A stretch of DNA of 42,532 nucleotides from Planctomycetota bacterium. GTDB lineage: Bacteria > Planctomycetota > UBA1135 > UBA2386. The stretch's first letter is position 1; every line of letters starts with the position of its first letter. Where the stretch lies: NCBI GenBank assembly GCA_016795295.1, contig JAEUHP010000024.1:1-42532 (forward strand), given 5' to 3'. Position numbers and translations under genes: made by a program. Shown here in pieces: positions 1-10,152 of the stretch. The notes below the pieces were generated by a model. The model was not told where the DNA came from and searched no databases. It saw only the letters and a list, made by a program, of their open reading frames with translations.

Positions 1-2
1 GT

Positions 3-446
3 GTGCGCTTCGTCACCGGTGGGACTGCGGCGCGGGTGGTGTGGCTCGGGCCGAACGGCCGCTGGCGGGCGCAGCCGCTGCCCATGGTCCATGGTGCGCC
101 GAGCCAGGGCGCGTTCGCCATCGCCAGTCGCGGCGAACAGAGTGTGGTGGTCGGTGGCGACTACCGCGACCCGGCTGCTGCGGCCGGGGTGGCGGTGGTC
201 GGGCGATGTGGCGCTGGTTTCGTGCCGAGCCAGGGTGCGGGGCTCGGCTTTCGCTCGGCGGTGCGCTGGCTCGACGACCACACCTTGCTCGCCGTGGGCG
301 AGCAGGGTGCGAGCTGGTCTGGCGATGGCGGCCGCACGTTCGTGCCGTTCGGTGCCACCGGCTGGCATGCGCTCGCCGTGGCGCCCGAGGGCTGTGTCCA
401 TGCGGCGGGAGCTGCGGGGCGGCTCGGCAAGCTGCTGCGCCGCTGA
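3..446 (+). CDS. C-terminal end of a BNR/YCF48-like repeat protein (partial)
   Basis: The reading frame is open at the left edge of the window, so this is only the last ~147 codons and the true start lies outside. The visible part has short beta-rich repeats with an Asp-box-like SWSGDGGRTF segment, followed by glycine-rich turns. This is typical of BNR/sialidase-type or YCF48-like beta-propellers. Such proteins are usually secreted or assembly-factor-like, and no specific function can be assigned from this fragment. The stop precedes the sialate esterase start by 81 bp on the same strand. Confidence 0.6.
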   Translation: MRFVTGGTAARVVWLGPNGRWRAQPLPMVHGAPSQGAFAIASRGEQSVVVGGDYRDPAAAAGVAVVGRCGAGFVPSQGAGLGFRSAVRWLDDHTLLAVGEQGASWSGDGGRTFVPFGATGWHALAVAPEGCVHAAGAAGRLGKLLRR

Positions 447-527
447 ACGGCGTCGGTTCCGCCGCGTCGTGGCAAACGGCTGGGCTTGCCTCTTGGTTGG
501 TTCGCTCTGGAACGCTCCAATCGCCGC

Positions 528-2441
528 ATGTTCGCGCCGTGGAGCCGTCGTCTCGCCGTTGTTCTAGGGTTGCTCGCCGCACCTGTGGCCCAGGAGCCGA
601 CGCTGCGCCTCGGGCGCCTGTTCGGCGATCACATGGTGCTGCCCGAGAGCAGCAAGGTGCTGGTGCGCGGCCACGGCCGCCCGTTGGCCGCCGTGACCCT
701 CGCTGGTTCGTGGGGGTCTGAGGCCACGGGCCAGGTGGACGCCGAAGGCCGCTTCGCCGTGGCGTTGGCCACGCCAAAGTCTGGGGGGCCACACGAACTG
801 GTGGTCACCAGCGGTGCGGAGCGCCTGATCCTGAAGGATCTCCGCAGCGGCATCGTGCTGCTCGCATCCGGCCAGTCCAACATGGAGATGCCGATGGGCA
901 ACCGCGGCGGCTGGCAGGGCGGGGTGCGGGATTGGCGCCGTGAAGTGGCGGCTGCAGCCGATGCGGAACTGCGGTTCTTCACCGTGGCGCGGGTCGCTCA
1001 GGGCCGCCCCGCAGAGGATGTCGACGGCGAATGGTCGGTCAGCGACGCAGAAACTGCCAAGGCCTTCTCGGCGGTGGCCTACTACTGTGCCCGAGAACTG
1101 CGGGCGGCCACCGGCATGCCGGTCGGCGTGGTGGTGGCCGCTTGGGGTGGCACGGTGGCCGAGGCCTGGCTCCGCCCCACGGGCCTCGCGGCCTTTCCGG
1201 AGTTCGCCGACGGGCTGCGGACTGCGGCGGAAGGGGCCGACCCGGCGCGGGGGGCTGCAGAGCGCGAACGGTTCTGGCGCGCGGTGCCTGCGACGCTGCC
1301 CGCGGGTGGTGGCGAACCAGTGACGCTGCCCGAGCGCTGGTCGACCGGGCCGCTCGCCGCCTTCGATGGCGTGGCGTTCTATGCGCGTTCCGTGCAGCTG
1401 CCCGCGGGGTGGTCCGGGCAGCCGCTGCGGCTCGAACTGGGTGCCATCGACGACTGCGACACGGTGTTCGTCGACCAGGAGCGGCTCGGGGGCATGGAAA
1501 CCGATGGCGCCTGGAACACCGCGCGGCAGTACGTGATCCCGGCGGCCAGGACCACCGGAGCCAAGGCTTTGCAGCTCGTGGTGCGCGTGCTCGACACGGG
1601 GGGCGAAGGTGGCTTCGCCGGTCCTGCCGAAGCGCTGCGGCTGGTCGGGCCGGACGGCAGTGTGCCCCTCGCCGGCGCCTGGACGCGTTGGCGCGGCCCA
1701 GCGCTCGCCGACCTGCCGCCATGGCCGCGTGACCCCAGCGGCGGGCCGAATCGGCCGTCTGTGCTGTGGCATGGCATGCTCGCCCCGCTGCAGTCGTTCC
1801 CGTTCACCGCAGCGATCTGGTACCAAGGCGAGGCGAACGTCGGTCGCGCCGAGCAGTACACGCGGCTCATGCCGGCGCTGGTCGCCGACTGGCGGCGTGC
1901 GTTCGGCGCCGACCTGCCGTTCTGCAGCGTGCAGATCGCGCCGTACCGCTACGGACGCAAGGACGATGCCGTGGCGCAGCTGCGGCTCGCGCAGGCGGCG
2001 ATCCTGGCGCTGCCGCGCACGGGCCTGGTCGGCACGCTCGATTGTGGCGACGCCGACGACATCCACCCGATCGACAAAGCCCCGGTCGGGCAGCGCCTCG
2101 CGGCGCAGGTGCTGGCCACGGTGTTCGGCAAGGCGGTGCCGGTCGACGGGCCCCGGCCGGTGCGGGCCAGTCGCTCTGGCGCCAGCGTACGCATCGAGTG
2201 GGTCGGCGCCGAAGGTGGCCTGCGGCTGGTGGCCGCCGCCGGCTTCGAACTGGCGGGCGCCGACGGTGTGTTCCATCCCGCCGCAGCGCAGCTCGAAGGG
2301 GACGCGCTGGTGCTGTCCGCCGCCGCGGTGTCGGCGCCACGCCACGCGCGCTACGCGCATGCCGAAGTGCCCGTGGCGGCCCTGCGCAACGGTGCGGGTT
2401 GGCCGGCTCGCCCGTTCCTGCTCGAGGTCCTGCCGCAGTGA
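528..2441 (+). CDS. Secreted sialate O-acetylesterase (SASA family)
   Basis: A 637-residue protein that would remove O-acetyl groups from sialic acid or related acetylated glycans outside the cytoplasm. I chose the ATG at 528 rather than an upstream TTG because it begins a signal peptide: MFAPWSRR, then a hydrophobic stretch ending near AAPVAQ. The catalytic serine motif GQSNMEMPM is at about residues 115-123. The block WYQGEANVG lies near residue 440, and the Asp/His end of the triad, DADDIHPID, is near residue 510. A jelly-roll-like insertion (about 280-390) sits between the two halves, as is usual in long members of this family. The family call is firm. The substrate is inferred, because many family members act on plant or bacterial acetylated sugars rather than sialic acid. 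Confidence 0.9.
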   Translation: MFAPWSRRLAVVLGLLAAPVAQEPTLRLGRLFGDHMVLPESSKVLVRGHGRPLAAVTLAGSWGSEATGQVDAEGRFAVALATPKSGGPHELVVTSGAERLILKDLRSGIVLLASGQSNMEMPMGNRGGWQGGVRDWRREVAAAADAELRFFTVARVAQGRPAEDVDGEWSVSDAETAKAFSAVAYYCARELRAATGMPVGVVVAAWGGTVAEAWLRPTGLAAFPEFADGLRTAAEGADPARGAAERERFWRAVPATLPAGGGEPVTLPERWSTGPLAAFDGVAFYARSVQLPAGWSGQPLRLELGAIDDCDTVFVDQERLGGMETDGAWNTARQYVIPAARTTGAKALQLVVRVLDTGGEGGFAGPAEALRLVGPDGSVPLAGAWTRWRGPALADLPPWPRDPSGGPNRPSVLWHGMLAPLQSFPFTAAIWYQGEANVGRAEQYTRLMPALVADWRRAFGADLPFCSVQIAPYRYGRKDDAVAQLRLAQAAILALPRTGLVGTLDCGDADDIHPIDKAPVGQRLAAQVLATVFGKAVPVDGPRPVRASRSGASVRIEWVGAEGGLRLVAAAGFELAGADGVFHPAAAQLEGDALVLSAAAVSAPRHARYAHAEVPVAALRNGAGWPARPFLLEVLPQ

Positions 2442-2499
2442 GGGGCGACGCGGCTGGCGATCCGCAGCTCCCGGTGGGCAAAGCCTGGGGCGGCGTTGC

Positions 2500-3216
2500 A
2501 TGATGGCGGACATGGTGGACCCGTCGATCCAGGTGACCGTGCGCTGCTTCGCTTCGGTGCGGGAGTTGCTCGGCCAGGACGTGTTGGTGGTGGCGGTGCC
2601 GCCTGGCACCACGGTGGCCGGCCTGCGCGATCAGCTGGCTCGGCAGGCGCCGGGTCTCGCCCGCCTGGCGCTGGCGTTCGCGGTGAATCGCGACTACGCG
2701 CCGGGCGAACGGGTGCTGGCCGCGGGCGACGAAGTGGTGCTGGTGCCGCCGATCAGCGGCGGATCCGGTGGCGACGAGCGGTTCCGCTTCGACCTGAGTG
2801 ACGGCGTGCTGGATGCGCGCGCGCTGGAGGCCGAGTGCCGCACCGACCAGGACGGCGCGGTGGTGACGTTCCAGGGCACCACGCGCGACCACAACCAGGG
2901 CGCCGCGGTGGTGTCGCTGCGCTACGAGGCCTATGCGGAGATGGCGCAGAAGGTCGTGGGCGAACTGTTCGAGCTGGCCGCCCGGCAGTTTCCGTTGACC
3001 CGGGCGCGCATCGCGCACCGCCTCGGCGAAGTGCCGGTCGGGGCCGCTTCGGTGGTGGTGGTGGTGGCCGCGGCACACCGCGGCGCAGCCTTCGACGCCT
3101 GCCGTTTCCTGATGGATCGGCTCAAACACGAAGCCCCGATCTGGAAGCGCGAACTGCTGCGCGACGACGGTGGCGAGCGGTGGGTCGGCGACCTGCCGCA
3201 GCCGAGCCCGCGCTGA
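2500..3216 (+). CDS. MoaD-MoaE fusion (both molybdopterin synthase subunits)
   Basis: One 238-residue chain carries both subunits of molybdopterin synthase, which inserts two sulfurs into cyclic pyranopterin monophosphate in molybdenum cofactor synthesis. Residues ~10-88 are a MoaD/ubiquitin-like domain ending VLVPPISGG. Residues ~92-230 are MoaE, with AHRLGEVPVG, the AAHRGAAFDACRFLMD block and the active-site lysine segment LKHEAPIWKRE. MoaD normally needs a free C-terminal Gly-Gly for thiocarboxylation, but here the Gly-Gly (87-88) is internal and followed by SGG. The fused MoaX of Mycobacterium tuberculosis is known to be cleaved at this point, so cleavage is a reasonable inference here. 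Start choice is between 2500, 2503 and 2512. No other moa gene lies in the window. Confidence 0.92.
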   Translation: MMADMVDPSIQVTVRCFASVRELLGQDVLVVAVPPGTTVAGLRDQLARQAPGLARLALAFAVNRDYAPGERVLAAGDEVVLVPPISGGSGGDERFRFDLSDGVLDARALEAECRTDQDGAVVTFQGTTRDHNQGAAVVSLRYEAYAEMAQKVVGELFELAARQFPLTRARIAHRLGEVPVGAASVVVVVAAAHRGAAFDACRFLMDRLKHEAPIWKRELLRDDGGERWVGDLPQPSPR

Positions 3217-3279
3217 GGCGTTCGGCCGCTGGTGCCAGCCGTGGCATCGCCCATGGGCGGCGGATACAAACCGGCGACG

Positions 3280-4788
3280 ATGAAGCTCCGACTCGCCGAT
3301 GCCAAGGCCGCGTTGCGCGGTGATCTGGTGGTCCTGCTGTGCGCCGATGGCGCCGCTGTGAAGTTGCCCGAACCGCTGCGCGGCCTCGCCGCCGCCGCCG
3401 CCACCGCCGCTCCGTTGCCGGGCAAGTTCCGCAGCCACACGCTCTACCACGTGGGCGCGTTCGCCGGCGGTGGCCGCGGCGCGCCGGCCCAGCTCCTGGT
3501 GGTGGGCCTGGGCGACGCGGCCCAGTTGGACACCGAACGCCTGCGGCGCGGTGCCGCCGTGGCGCAGCAGCGCGCCGCGGAGCTCGGTGTCGCCAAGTTC
3601 CAGTTGGCCCTGTCTTGCGACGGGCTCGGGCGCCTTGGCGCCGAAGCGGCTGGCACGGCCGTCGCCGAGGGGCTGGTGCTCGGCGCCTACCGCTACGCGC
3701 CGCCCAGCGGTGCTTCGCCGGCGCCGCGCCACGCGCAGCAAGCCGAAGTGTGTGCCTACGGCGCGGCTCGCGCCCGCGCCGACTTCGCCGCCGGCTTCGC
3801 CTTCGGCCGCATTGCCGCCGAGGCGACCGTGTTCGCGCGCGACCTCGAGAACCAACCGTCGAACCTGTGCACACCCGCGGCGTTGGTCAAGGCCGCGCGC
3901 GCGCTGGCCGGTGGGCCGATCCGCGTCAAGGTCCTGGATCGGCGGGCGATGGAGCAGTTGGGCATGGGGGCGCTGCTGGGCGTGGCGCGCGGCAGCGCCG
4001 AGCCGCCATACCTGATCGTGCTCGAACACCGCGTGCCCAAGGCCCGCGGCACCGTGGCCGTGGTCGGCAAGGGGCTCACGTTCGACACTGGCGGCATCTC
4101 GATCAAGCCGGCCGCCAAGATGGACGAGATGCGCTACGACATGTGCGGCGCCGGCGCCGTGCTCGGCCTGTTCCACGCCTTGCGCCACGGTGCGCTCGAG
4201 GGTGTGTCGCTGCGCCGCTCGATCGTCGGGGTGATCGCGGCCACCGAGAACGCCATCGGCCCGGCGGCGCAGAAGCCCGGCGACGTGGTGCGGGCCATGG
4301 ACGGCACCACCATCGAAGTGCTCAACACCGACGCCGAGGGGCGCTTGGTGCTCGCCGACGCGATCGCCTACGTGCGGCGCCAGCACGAGCCGGATGCGAT
4401 CGTCGACCTCGCGACCCTGACCGGGGCCGTGGTGGTGGCGCTCGGCCACGAGGTGGCGGGCATCATGGGCAACGACCAGCCACTGGTCGACGCGCTGCGC
4501 GCCGCCGGGGCCGCGGCCGACGAGCCGTTGTGGCAATTGCCGCTCTGGGACTGCCACAAGGACCAGATGAAGAGCCGCTTCGCCGACCTGGCCAACATCA
4601 ATGGCCCGCAGTACGGCAACGGTTCGATCGCCGGCGCCGCGTTCCTCGCGCACTTCGCCGGCACCGTGCCGTGGGCGCACCTCGACATCGCCGGCACGGC
4701 CTACGGTGGACTGGCCAAGGACTACTACCAGAGCGGTGCTGCGGGCACGGCGGTGCGCACGCTGCTCCGCTGGGCGCGCACCCAGTGA
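3280..4788 (+). CDS. pepA: Leucyl aminopeptidase (M17 family)
   Basis: A 502-residue cytosolic di-metal aminopeptidase that removes N-terminal residues from peptides. The N-terminal domain (to ~170) is variable and the C-terminal domain is catalytic. Visible metal ligands and catalytic residues are [11 protein letters not shown] (K264, D269), MRYDMCGA (D287) and the M17 signature [13 protein letters not shown] at 349-361, which contains D351, E353 and R355. Length matches the family. The ATG at 3280 begins the recognisable protein; upstream in-frame GTG/ATG codons would only add unconserved residues. It lies 63 bp after the MoaD-MoaE gene on the same strand. Some M17 enzymes also bind DNA as XerA/PepA accessory factors, and nothing here tests that. 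Confidence 0.95.
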   Translation: MKLRLADAKAALRGDLVVLLCADGAAVKLPEPLRGLAAAAATAAPLPGKFRSHTLYHVGAFAGGGRGAPAQLLVVGLGDAAQLDTERLRRGAAVAQQRAAELGVAKFQLALSCDGLGRLGAEAAGTAVAEGLVLGAYRYAPPSGASPAPRHAQQAEVCAYGAARARADFAAGFAFGRIAAEATVFARDLENQPSNLCTPAALVKAARALAGGPIRVKVLDRRAMEQLGMGALLGVARGSAEPPYLIVLEHRVPKARGTVAVVGKGLTFDTGGISIKPAAKMDEMRYDMCGAGAVLGLFHALRHGALEGVSLRRSIVGVIAATENAIGPAAQKPGDVVRAMDGTTIEVLNTDAEGRLVLADAIAYVRRQHEPDAIVDLATLTGAVVVALGHEVAGIMGNDQPLVDALRAAGAAADEPLWQLPLWDCHKDQMKSRFADLANINGPQYGNGSIAGAAFLAHFAGTVPWAHLDIAGTAYGGLAKDYYQSGAAGTAVRTLLRWARTQ

Positions 4789-4799
4789 CGCCCGCCGCT

Positions 4800-4818
4800 C
4801 GCCCCGTGCCGCGGGGCG
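4800..4818 (+). terminator. GC-rich hairpin after pepA
   Basis: A perfect 7-bp stem CGCCCCG/CGGGGCG with a 5-nt loop begins 12 bp after the pepA stop. No T-run follows, so if it ends transcription it is not a classical intrinsic terminator. It may only pause or protect the 3' end, and acs could still be co-transcribed. Confidence 0.35.
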
Positions 4819-4849
4819 GGGGCCCTCCGACCCTCTGACCACGATTGCC

Positions 4850-6789
<1,940 letters not shown>

Positions 6790-6793
<4 letters not shown>

Positions 6794-7332
6794 GCTCCGG
6801 CGCGGCGGCGGGGCGCATCGAGCTGCGGCTGCGCGAACTGGCGCAGCTGTTCGATTCGTTCGACCCGGCACCGTTCCACGAGAAGGACCTCGACCGCGAC
6901 GCGGAGGAGTTCATCGTCAGTTGGGCGCGCGAGTACCCGCCGGAGCTGCCGCTGCAGTTCCGGCTGCATCTGCCGCGCGACCAGGAGCGGCTGTCGCCCG
7001 AGCGCACGGTGCAGGAGGCGATCGGGCACTACTTCGCCTACCGCGCCGAACTGGCGCGGCTGGAGCTGCGGCGCACGCTGGAGCAGGGGCGGCGCAGTCT
7101 GCTGGTCGGGCTGCTGTTCCTGGCTTCGTGCATGGCGCTGCGCGAACTGCTGCTGGGGCTGGGGCACGGCGAGCTGCAGCGGGTGGTCGCGGAGGGGCTC
7201 TTGATCGTCGGCTGGGTGGCGATGTGGCGGCCGGTGGAGTTGCTGCTCTACGACTGGGGGCCGGTGCGCCGGCGGCAGCGGACCTATGCGAACTTGAGCC
7301 GGATGCGGGTCGAGGTGCTCTATGGGGAGTGA
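6790..7332 (+). CDS. Conserved two-helix membrane protein of unknown function
   Basis: A 180-residue protein whose ATG overlaps the acs stop (ATGA), so it is probably translationally coupled to acs. The N-terminal half is charged and cytosolic-looking, with the conserved-looking stretch [20 protein letters not shown] at ~19-38. Two hydrophobic segments follow (about 101-122 and 135-158), separated by a short loop, and then a basic tail. I recall this layout from uncharacterised bacterial proteins but cannot name a function. The coupling to acs could mean a role in acetate metabolism or simple co-transcription; neither is shown. Confidence 0.75.
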
Positions 7333-7453
7333 AGGGTGTGCAGGACTGGTGCGACCGCTGGGACGGGGGCGAGTTGGTTGGGCTCTTGGGATCGCGAGGG
7401 AAGGTGTTCGGGTTCTGCGGTGGGCAAATCCGTGACCTGCCATTGGCATGGGA

Positions 7454-7482
7454 TTGACAGGGTGGCGCGAATCAGGTAGTAA
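7454..7482 (+). promoter_or_regulatory. Sigma-70-type promoter for the secreted protein gene
   Basis: A perfect TTGACA (7454-7459), a 17-bp spacer and TAGTAA (7477-7482) lie in a locally AT-richer gap. Transcription would begin near 7489. That leaves almost no leader for a GTG start at 7498, but a normal leader of about 85-100 nt for the ATGs at 7575 and 7587. This matters for the start-codon problem of the following gene. Confidence 0.6.
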
Positions 7483-7497
7483 CTTAGCAGACGTGCG

Positions 7498-10098
7498 GTG
7501 ATAGAGTTCTGCGGCGATCAAGCGAGGTGCTTGTTGCGGTGGTGCTTCCGCGCGGTCTGGAGGCTTACGATCCGATGGCGACTTCCATGGAAGATTCGGT
7601 CGCAGCTCGCAGCTCGCAGCTCGCAGCTCGCAGCTCGCAGCTCGCAGCTCGCAGCAGTCGTTCTAGCTTTGGTGGCTAGCGCCACCGTGGGCTTGGCACA
7701 GCACATGCCATTCTCGACCCACGATTGGACCCAGAACGTTCTGGATAACCCGTTCAAGGAGGCCTGGGCCGATGTCAAGACGCCCGGTGGCCATCAGGGG
7801 TTCGAGGGACAACGGGATACTCGCCGCACCTACGTGGTGGGCACGATCGAGGTGCAGAGAACGGGACCAACAGCAGGAAACCCTGCTCCCGCGTACTTCT
7901 CGAACCATGTGGCCACGAGCAGTGTGCTGCCGACGTTCGATGTCTCTACCCCAGCCATTCCGCCGCGGTATCGGCAGGTTGCCATGCTGCAGGTCAACGA
8001 TGCCCAGGATGGCATCGTCTGGCAGAGGTACTTCTACGGGCTGACTGGGCTTGCGGAGGATCCTGTTCTAGACCGACCCACCAACGCCCGGGCCGTGTCG
8101 GTTTGGGCCGCGGAGCGAGTGGGTGAGAACGAAGCTGACGACGACCCCAATACCCGCATCGCCATTTGCGGCGAGACGTGGGACGAGCGTCTGCTGCTGA
8201 GCCAGGCTCCCAGCGGCTGGCCTCCGGCTGCTTTTGCGACGGCCGGTCCGACTGGCTTCATCGCGGTGTACAACGGCAACGGCGTTCTGCTCTGGACCCA
8301 TCACTTCTTCGCCGGCACCGATGGGACTCGCAGTTGCGCGATCACCGACTTGGCGATCCGGGTCGATGGCAACGGCGACGAGATCGTCACCTACTGCGGC
8401 ATCATGACGCACGGTGACCCCGGGCTCGGGAGCGAGCTCTCGCCGCTGCGCCCCTTCGCCATGTTGCCGGGTCTTGCCGGCGGCGCCACGGTCCGGGCGC
8501 CGGGATGGGACGGGTTCGTGGGGCGGCTGCGCCGATCCAATGGGGTCACCACCCGGGAGTTCCACTCGATTGTCTCGGGGAACGGCCAGGATGGCCTGTT
8601 CGGGTTAGCGGAAATCACTCCGGATCGGTTCGTGGTGGTGGGGTCGGCCAACGAGCCATCGGCGAATCCCACCGCGGGCAGCTATCCCATTTGGATCGGC
8701 ACTCCCGTGGCCCCTTATACTCTTGGCGTCGCCTTGGTTTTCGATGCCCAGCTCGTTGCCGGTGGTGGGAACTTGGTCGCCGACTCTGCCGCGGCCCTTG
8801 GTGGCGATGCCGCAACCCTTCCGAGTAGGGAGCGGGCCACGGTGGCCAGGGACGTCTGCGTGGGCTGGGATGTCGGCTTCCACGATTCATCCGCTGGGAC
8901 CGTTGTGAGCCATGTAATCTATGTTGCAGGGTCCACCGACGATCCGAACTTCTCAGCGGGACAGTTCACCTTCACCAAGGCACCCCCTGCCGCGCAGGCC
9001 ACGCTCCAGGGGCCTACGGACGGGTTCTTGGCGGTGCTTCGTGAGTTCCCTACATCCGGTGCGCTCCCTCCCGTTGGAGTGGGATTCATGGTGCCGCACA
9101 CCTACTCGTACTGGGGCTCGAGCGCTGACGACGGTCTTACCGGCGTCAATTGCTGGAACGAGTTCGGTGAGCATGTGGGTGTGACTTGGTGGCAGGCGAC
9201 CGGGACTTCGGGGGACATCGGGGTTTCGACCTACTTCCTCAACAACGCGTTCGGGCCCTCCAGCACCAACTCTAGCCCGCCCAACGACACCCAGCAGTTG
9301 TTGCTGGTGCGTGACACTTTGATCGGCGGCACTTCGGATGATCGCCCCACCCGGATGGGATTCAGGAATGCCACCGATGCGCCCCAGTACAGTGACTACG
9401 GACTGGATCGCCCGGAAGGCGGCGGCGTGGCGGTGCGCAACGACGGCAGGATGCACTCCGTCGGATCCACGAACCCCACGGGAGGGGGTTACCCCGTGGT
9501 CAACGGCCGCAACCCGGACATGGGCATCGATGCGGTGCGGACCGTGCTCGACATGGTGCCGCCGGGATCCGGTGCTGCGGTAGGCGTCGGACGAACGGAT
9601 GGCACCGGGTTCCAGGGCGCTGGCTTCATCTACCCTCCTGCAGGCGGCCTTTCGGGTGGTACCACACCGCTTTGTGGCTTGCGCCCGTTCGGGCGGCGCG
9701 TCGGTGAGACCCCACCCATCCTGACCCACATGCTGATCGACTACGAAGGGGCTCCGCCGGCTACCAATGGCAACGACAGCGCGATCCTGGTCACCAGGCC
9801 ACCAAGCGTAGGGGTGCTCACTGGCGGCGTACTGTCGGTGACCCTGACCTCGCCCTCGGCGCAGATCTGGCCGACGGGCGTGGAGGTCTGGCTCGATCCC
9901 TTGACGCCGTACACCCTGCTGCTCGCTTTCTGGGAGCCCAACCGCGCATTCCGGATGCGCTTGCCGCAGCTCTTGGGCTCGTGGACGATGACGGTGCAGT
10001 ACTTGCAGCTCCTCGATCCCTCCCTCACTCCTGTGTCGCTTGGGACCGGCTGCAGTTCGGTGTATGCAGCCAGCCAAGCGATGTTCTTCTCCTGGTGA
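7498..10098 (+). CDS. Large secreted protein with repeat-containing signal region (start uncertain)
   Basis: Up to 866 residues. The open frame runs back to a GTG at 7498, with TTG alternatives at 7531 and 7534. A recognisable signal-peptide core, VVLALVASATVGLAQ, lies at 7654-7698. The mature part is beta-rich with many Gly/Asp turns (for example VDGNGDEIVTY) and repeated 'value plus label' blocks. I see no catalytic motif. The C-terminal ~130 residues (LTSPSAQIWPTGVEVW..., then LLGSWTMTVQYLQL) look like the sandwich module ending other secreted proteins here, more divergently. The only ATGs near the expected start (7575, 7587) are out of frame because of the 7-bp repeat. Codon use is less GC-biased than in flanking housekeeping genes. 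Function unknown; an extracellular or surface location is inferred. Confidence 0.7.
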   Translation: MIEFCGDQARCLLRWCFRAVWRLTIRWRLPWKIRSQLAARSSQLAARSSQLAAVVLALVASATVGLAQHMPFSTHDWTQNVLDNPFKEAWADVKTPGGHQGFEGQRDTRRTYVVGTIEVQRTGPTAGNPAPAYFSNHVATSSVLPTFDVSTPAIPPRYRQVAMLQVNDAQDGIVWQRYFYGLTGLAEDPVLDRPTNARAVSVWAAERVGENEADDDPNTRIAICGETWDERLLLSQAPSGWPPAAFATAGPTGFIAVYNGNGVLLWTHHFFAGTDGTRSCAITDLAIRVDGNGDEIVTYCGIMTHGDPGLGSELSPLRPFAMLPGLAGGATVRAPGWDGFVGRLRRSNGVTTREFHSIVSGNGQDGLFGLAEITPDRFVVVGSANEPSANPTAGSYPIWIGTPVAPYTLGVALVFDAQLVAGGGNLVADSAAALGGDAATLPSRERATVARDVCVGWDVGFHDSSAGTVVSHVIYVAGSTDDPNFSAGQFTFTKAPPAAQATLQGPTDGFLAVLREFPTSGALPPVGVGFMVPHTYSYWGSSADDGLTGVNCWNEFGEHVGVTWWQATGTSGDIGVSTYFLNNAFGPSSTNSSPPNDTQQLLLVRDTLIGGTSDDRPTRMGFRNATDAPQYSDYGLDRPEGGGVAVRNDGRMHSVGSTNPTGGGYPVVNGRNPDMGIDAVRTVLDMVPPGSGAAVGVGRTDGTGFQGAGFIYPPAGGLSGGTTPLCGLRPFGRRVGETPPILTHMLIDYEGAPPATNGNDSAILVTRPPSVGVLTGGVLSVTLTSPSAQIWPTGVEVWLDPLTPYTLLLAFWEPNRAFRMRLPQLLGSWTMTVQYLQLLDPSLTPVSLGTGCSSVYAASQAMFFSW
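7601..7656 (+). repeat. Heptanucleotide tandem repeat (CGCAGCT)x7
   Basis: Seven perfect CGCAGCT units (7601-7649) plus a partial eighth (CGCAGC). The repeat lies between the candidate start codons and the signal-peptide core of the secreted protein. A unit of 7 bp is not a multiple of 3, so each gain or loss shifts the reading frame. Translated, it gives the 7-residue period SQLAARS. Simple repeats of this kind inside the 5' end of a surface-protein gene are typical phase-variation switches in other bacteria; here that is inference. Confidence 0.9.
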
Positions 10099-10105
10099 CG
10101 AATCG

Positions 10106-10129
10106 GCGGGCACTCCGGCGAGTGCCCGC
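10106..10129 (+). terminator. Terminator-like hairpin after the secreted protein gene
   Basis: A perfect 9-bp stem GCGGGCACT/AGTGCCCGC with a 6-nt loop starts 8 bp after the stop codon. It is followed by TTCTCG rather than a full T-run. It sits in the 54-bp gap before the RCC1-like gene. Confidence 0.6.
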
Positions 10130-10152
10130 TTCTCGCCAACTGAGATACTCCA

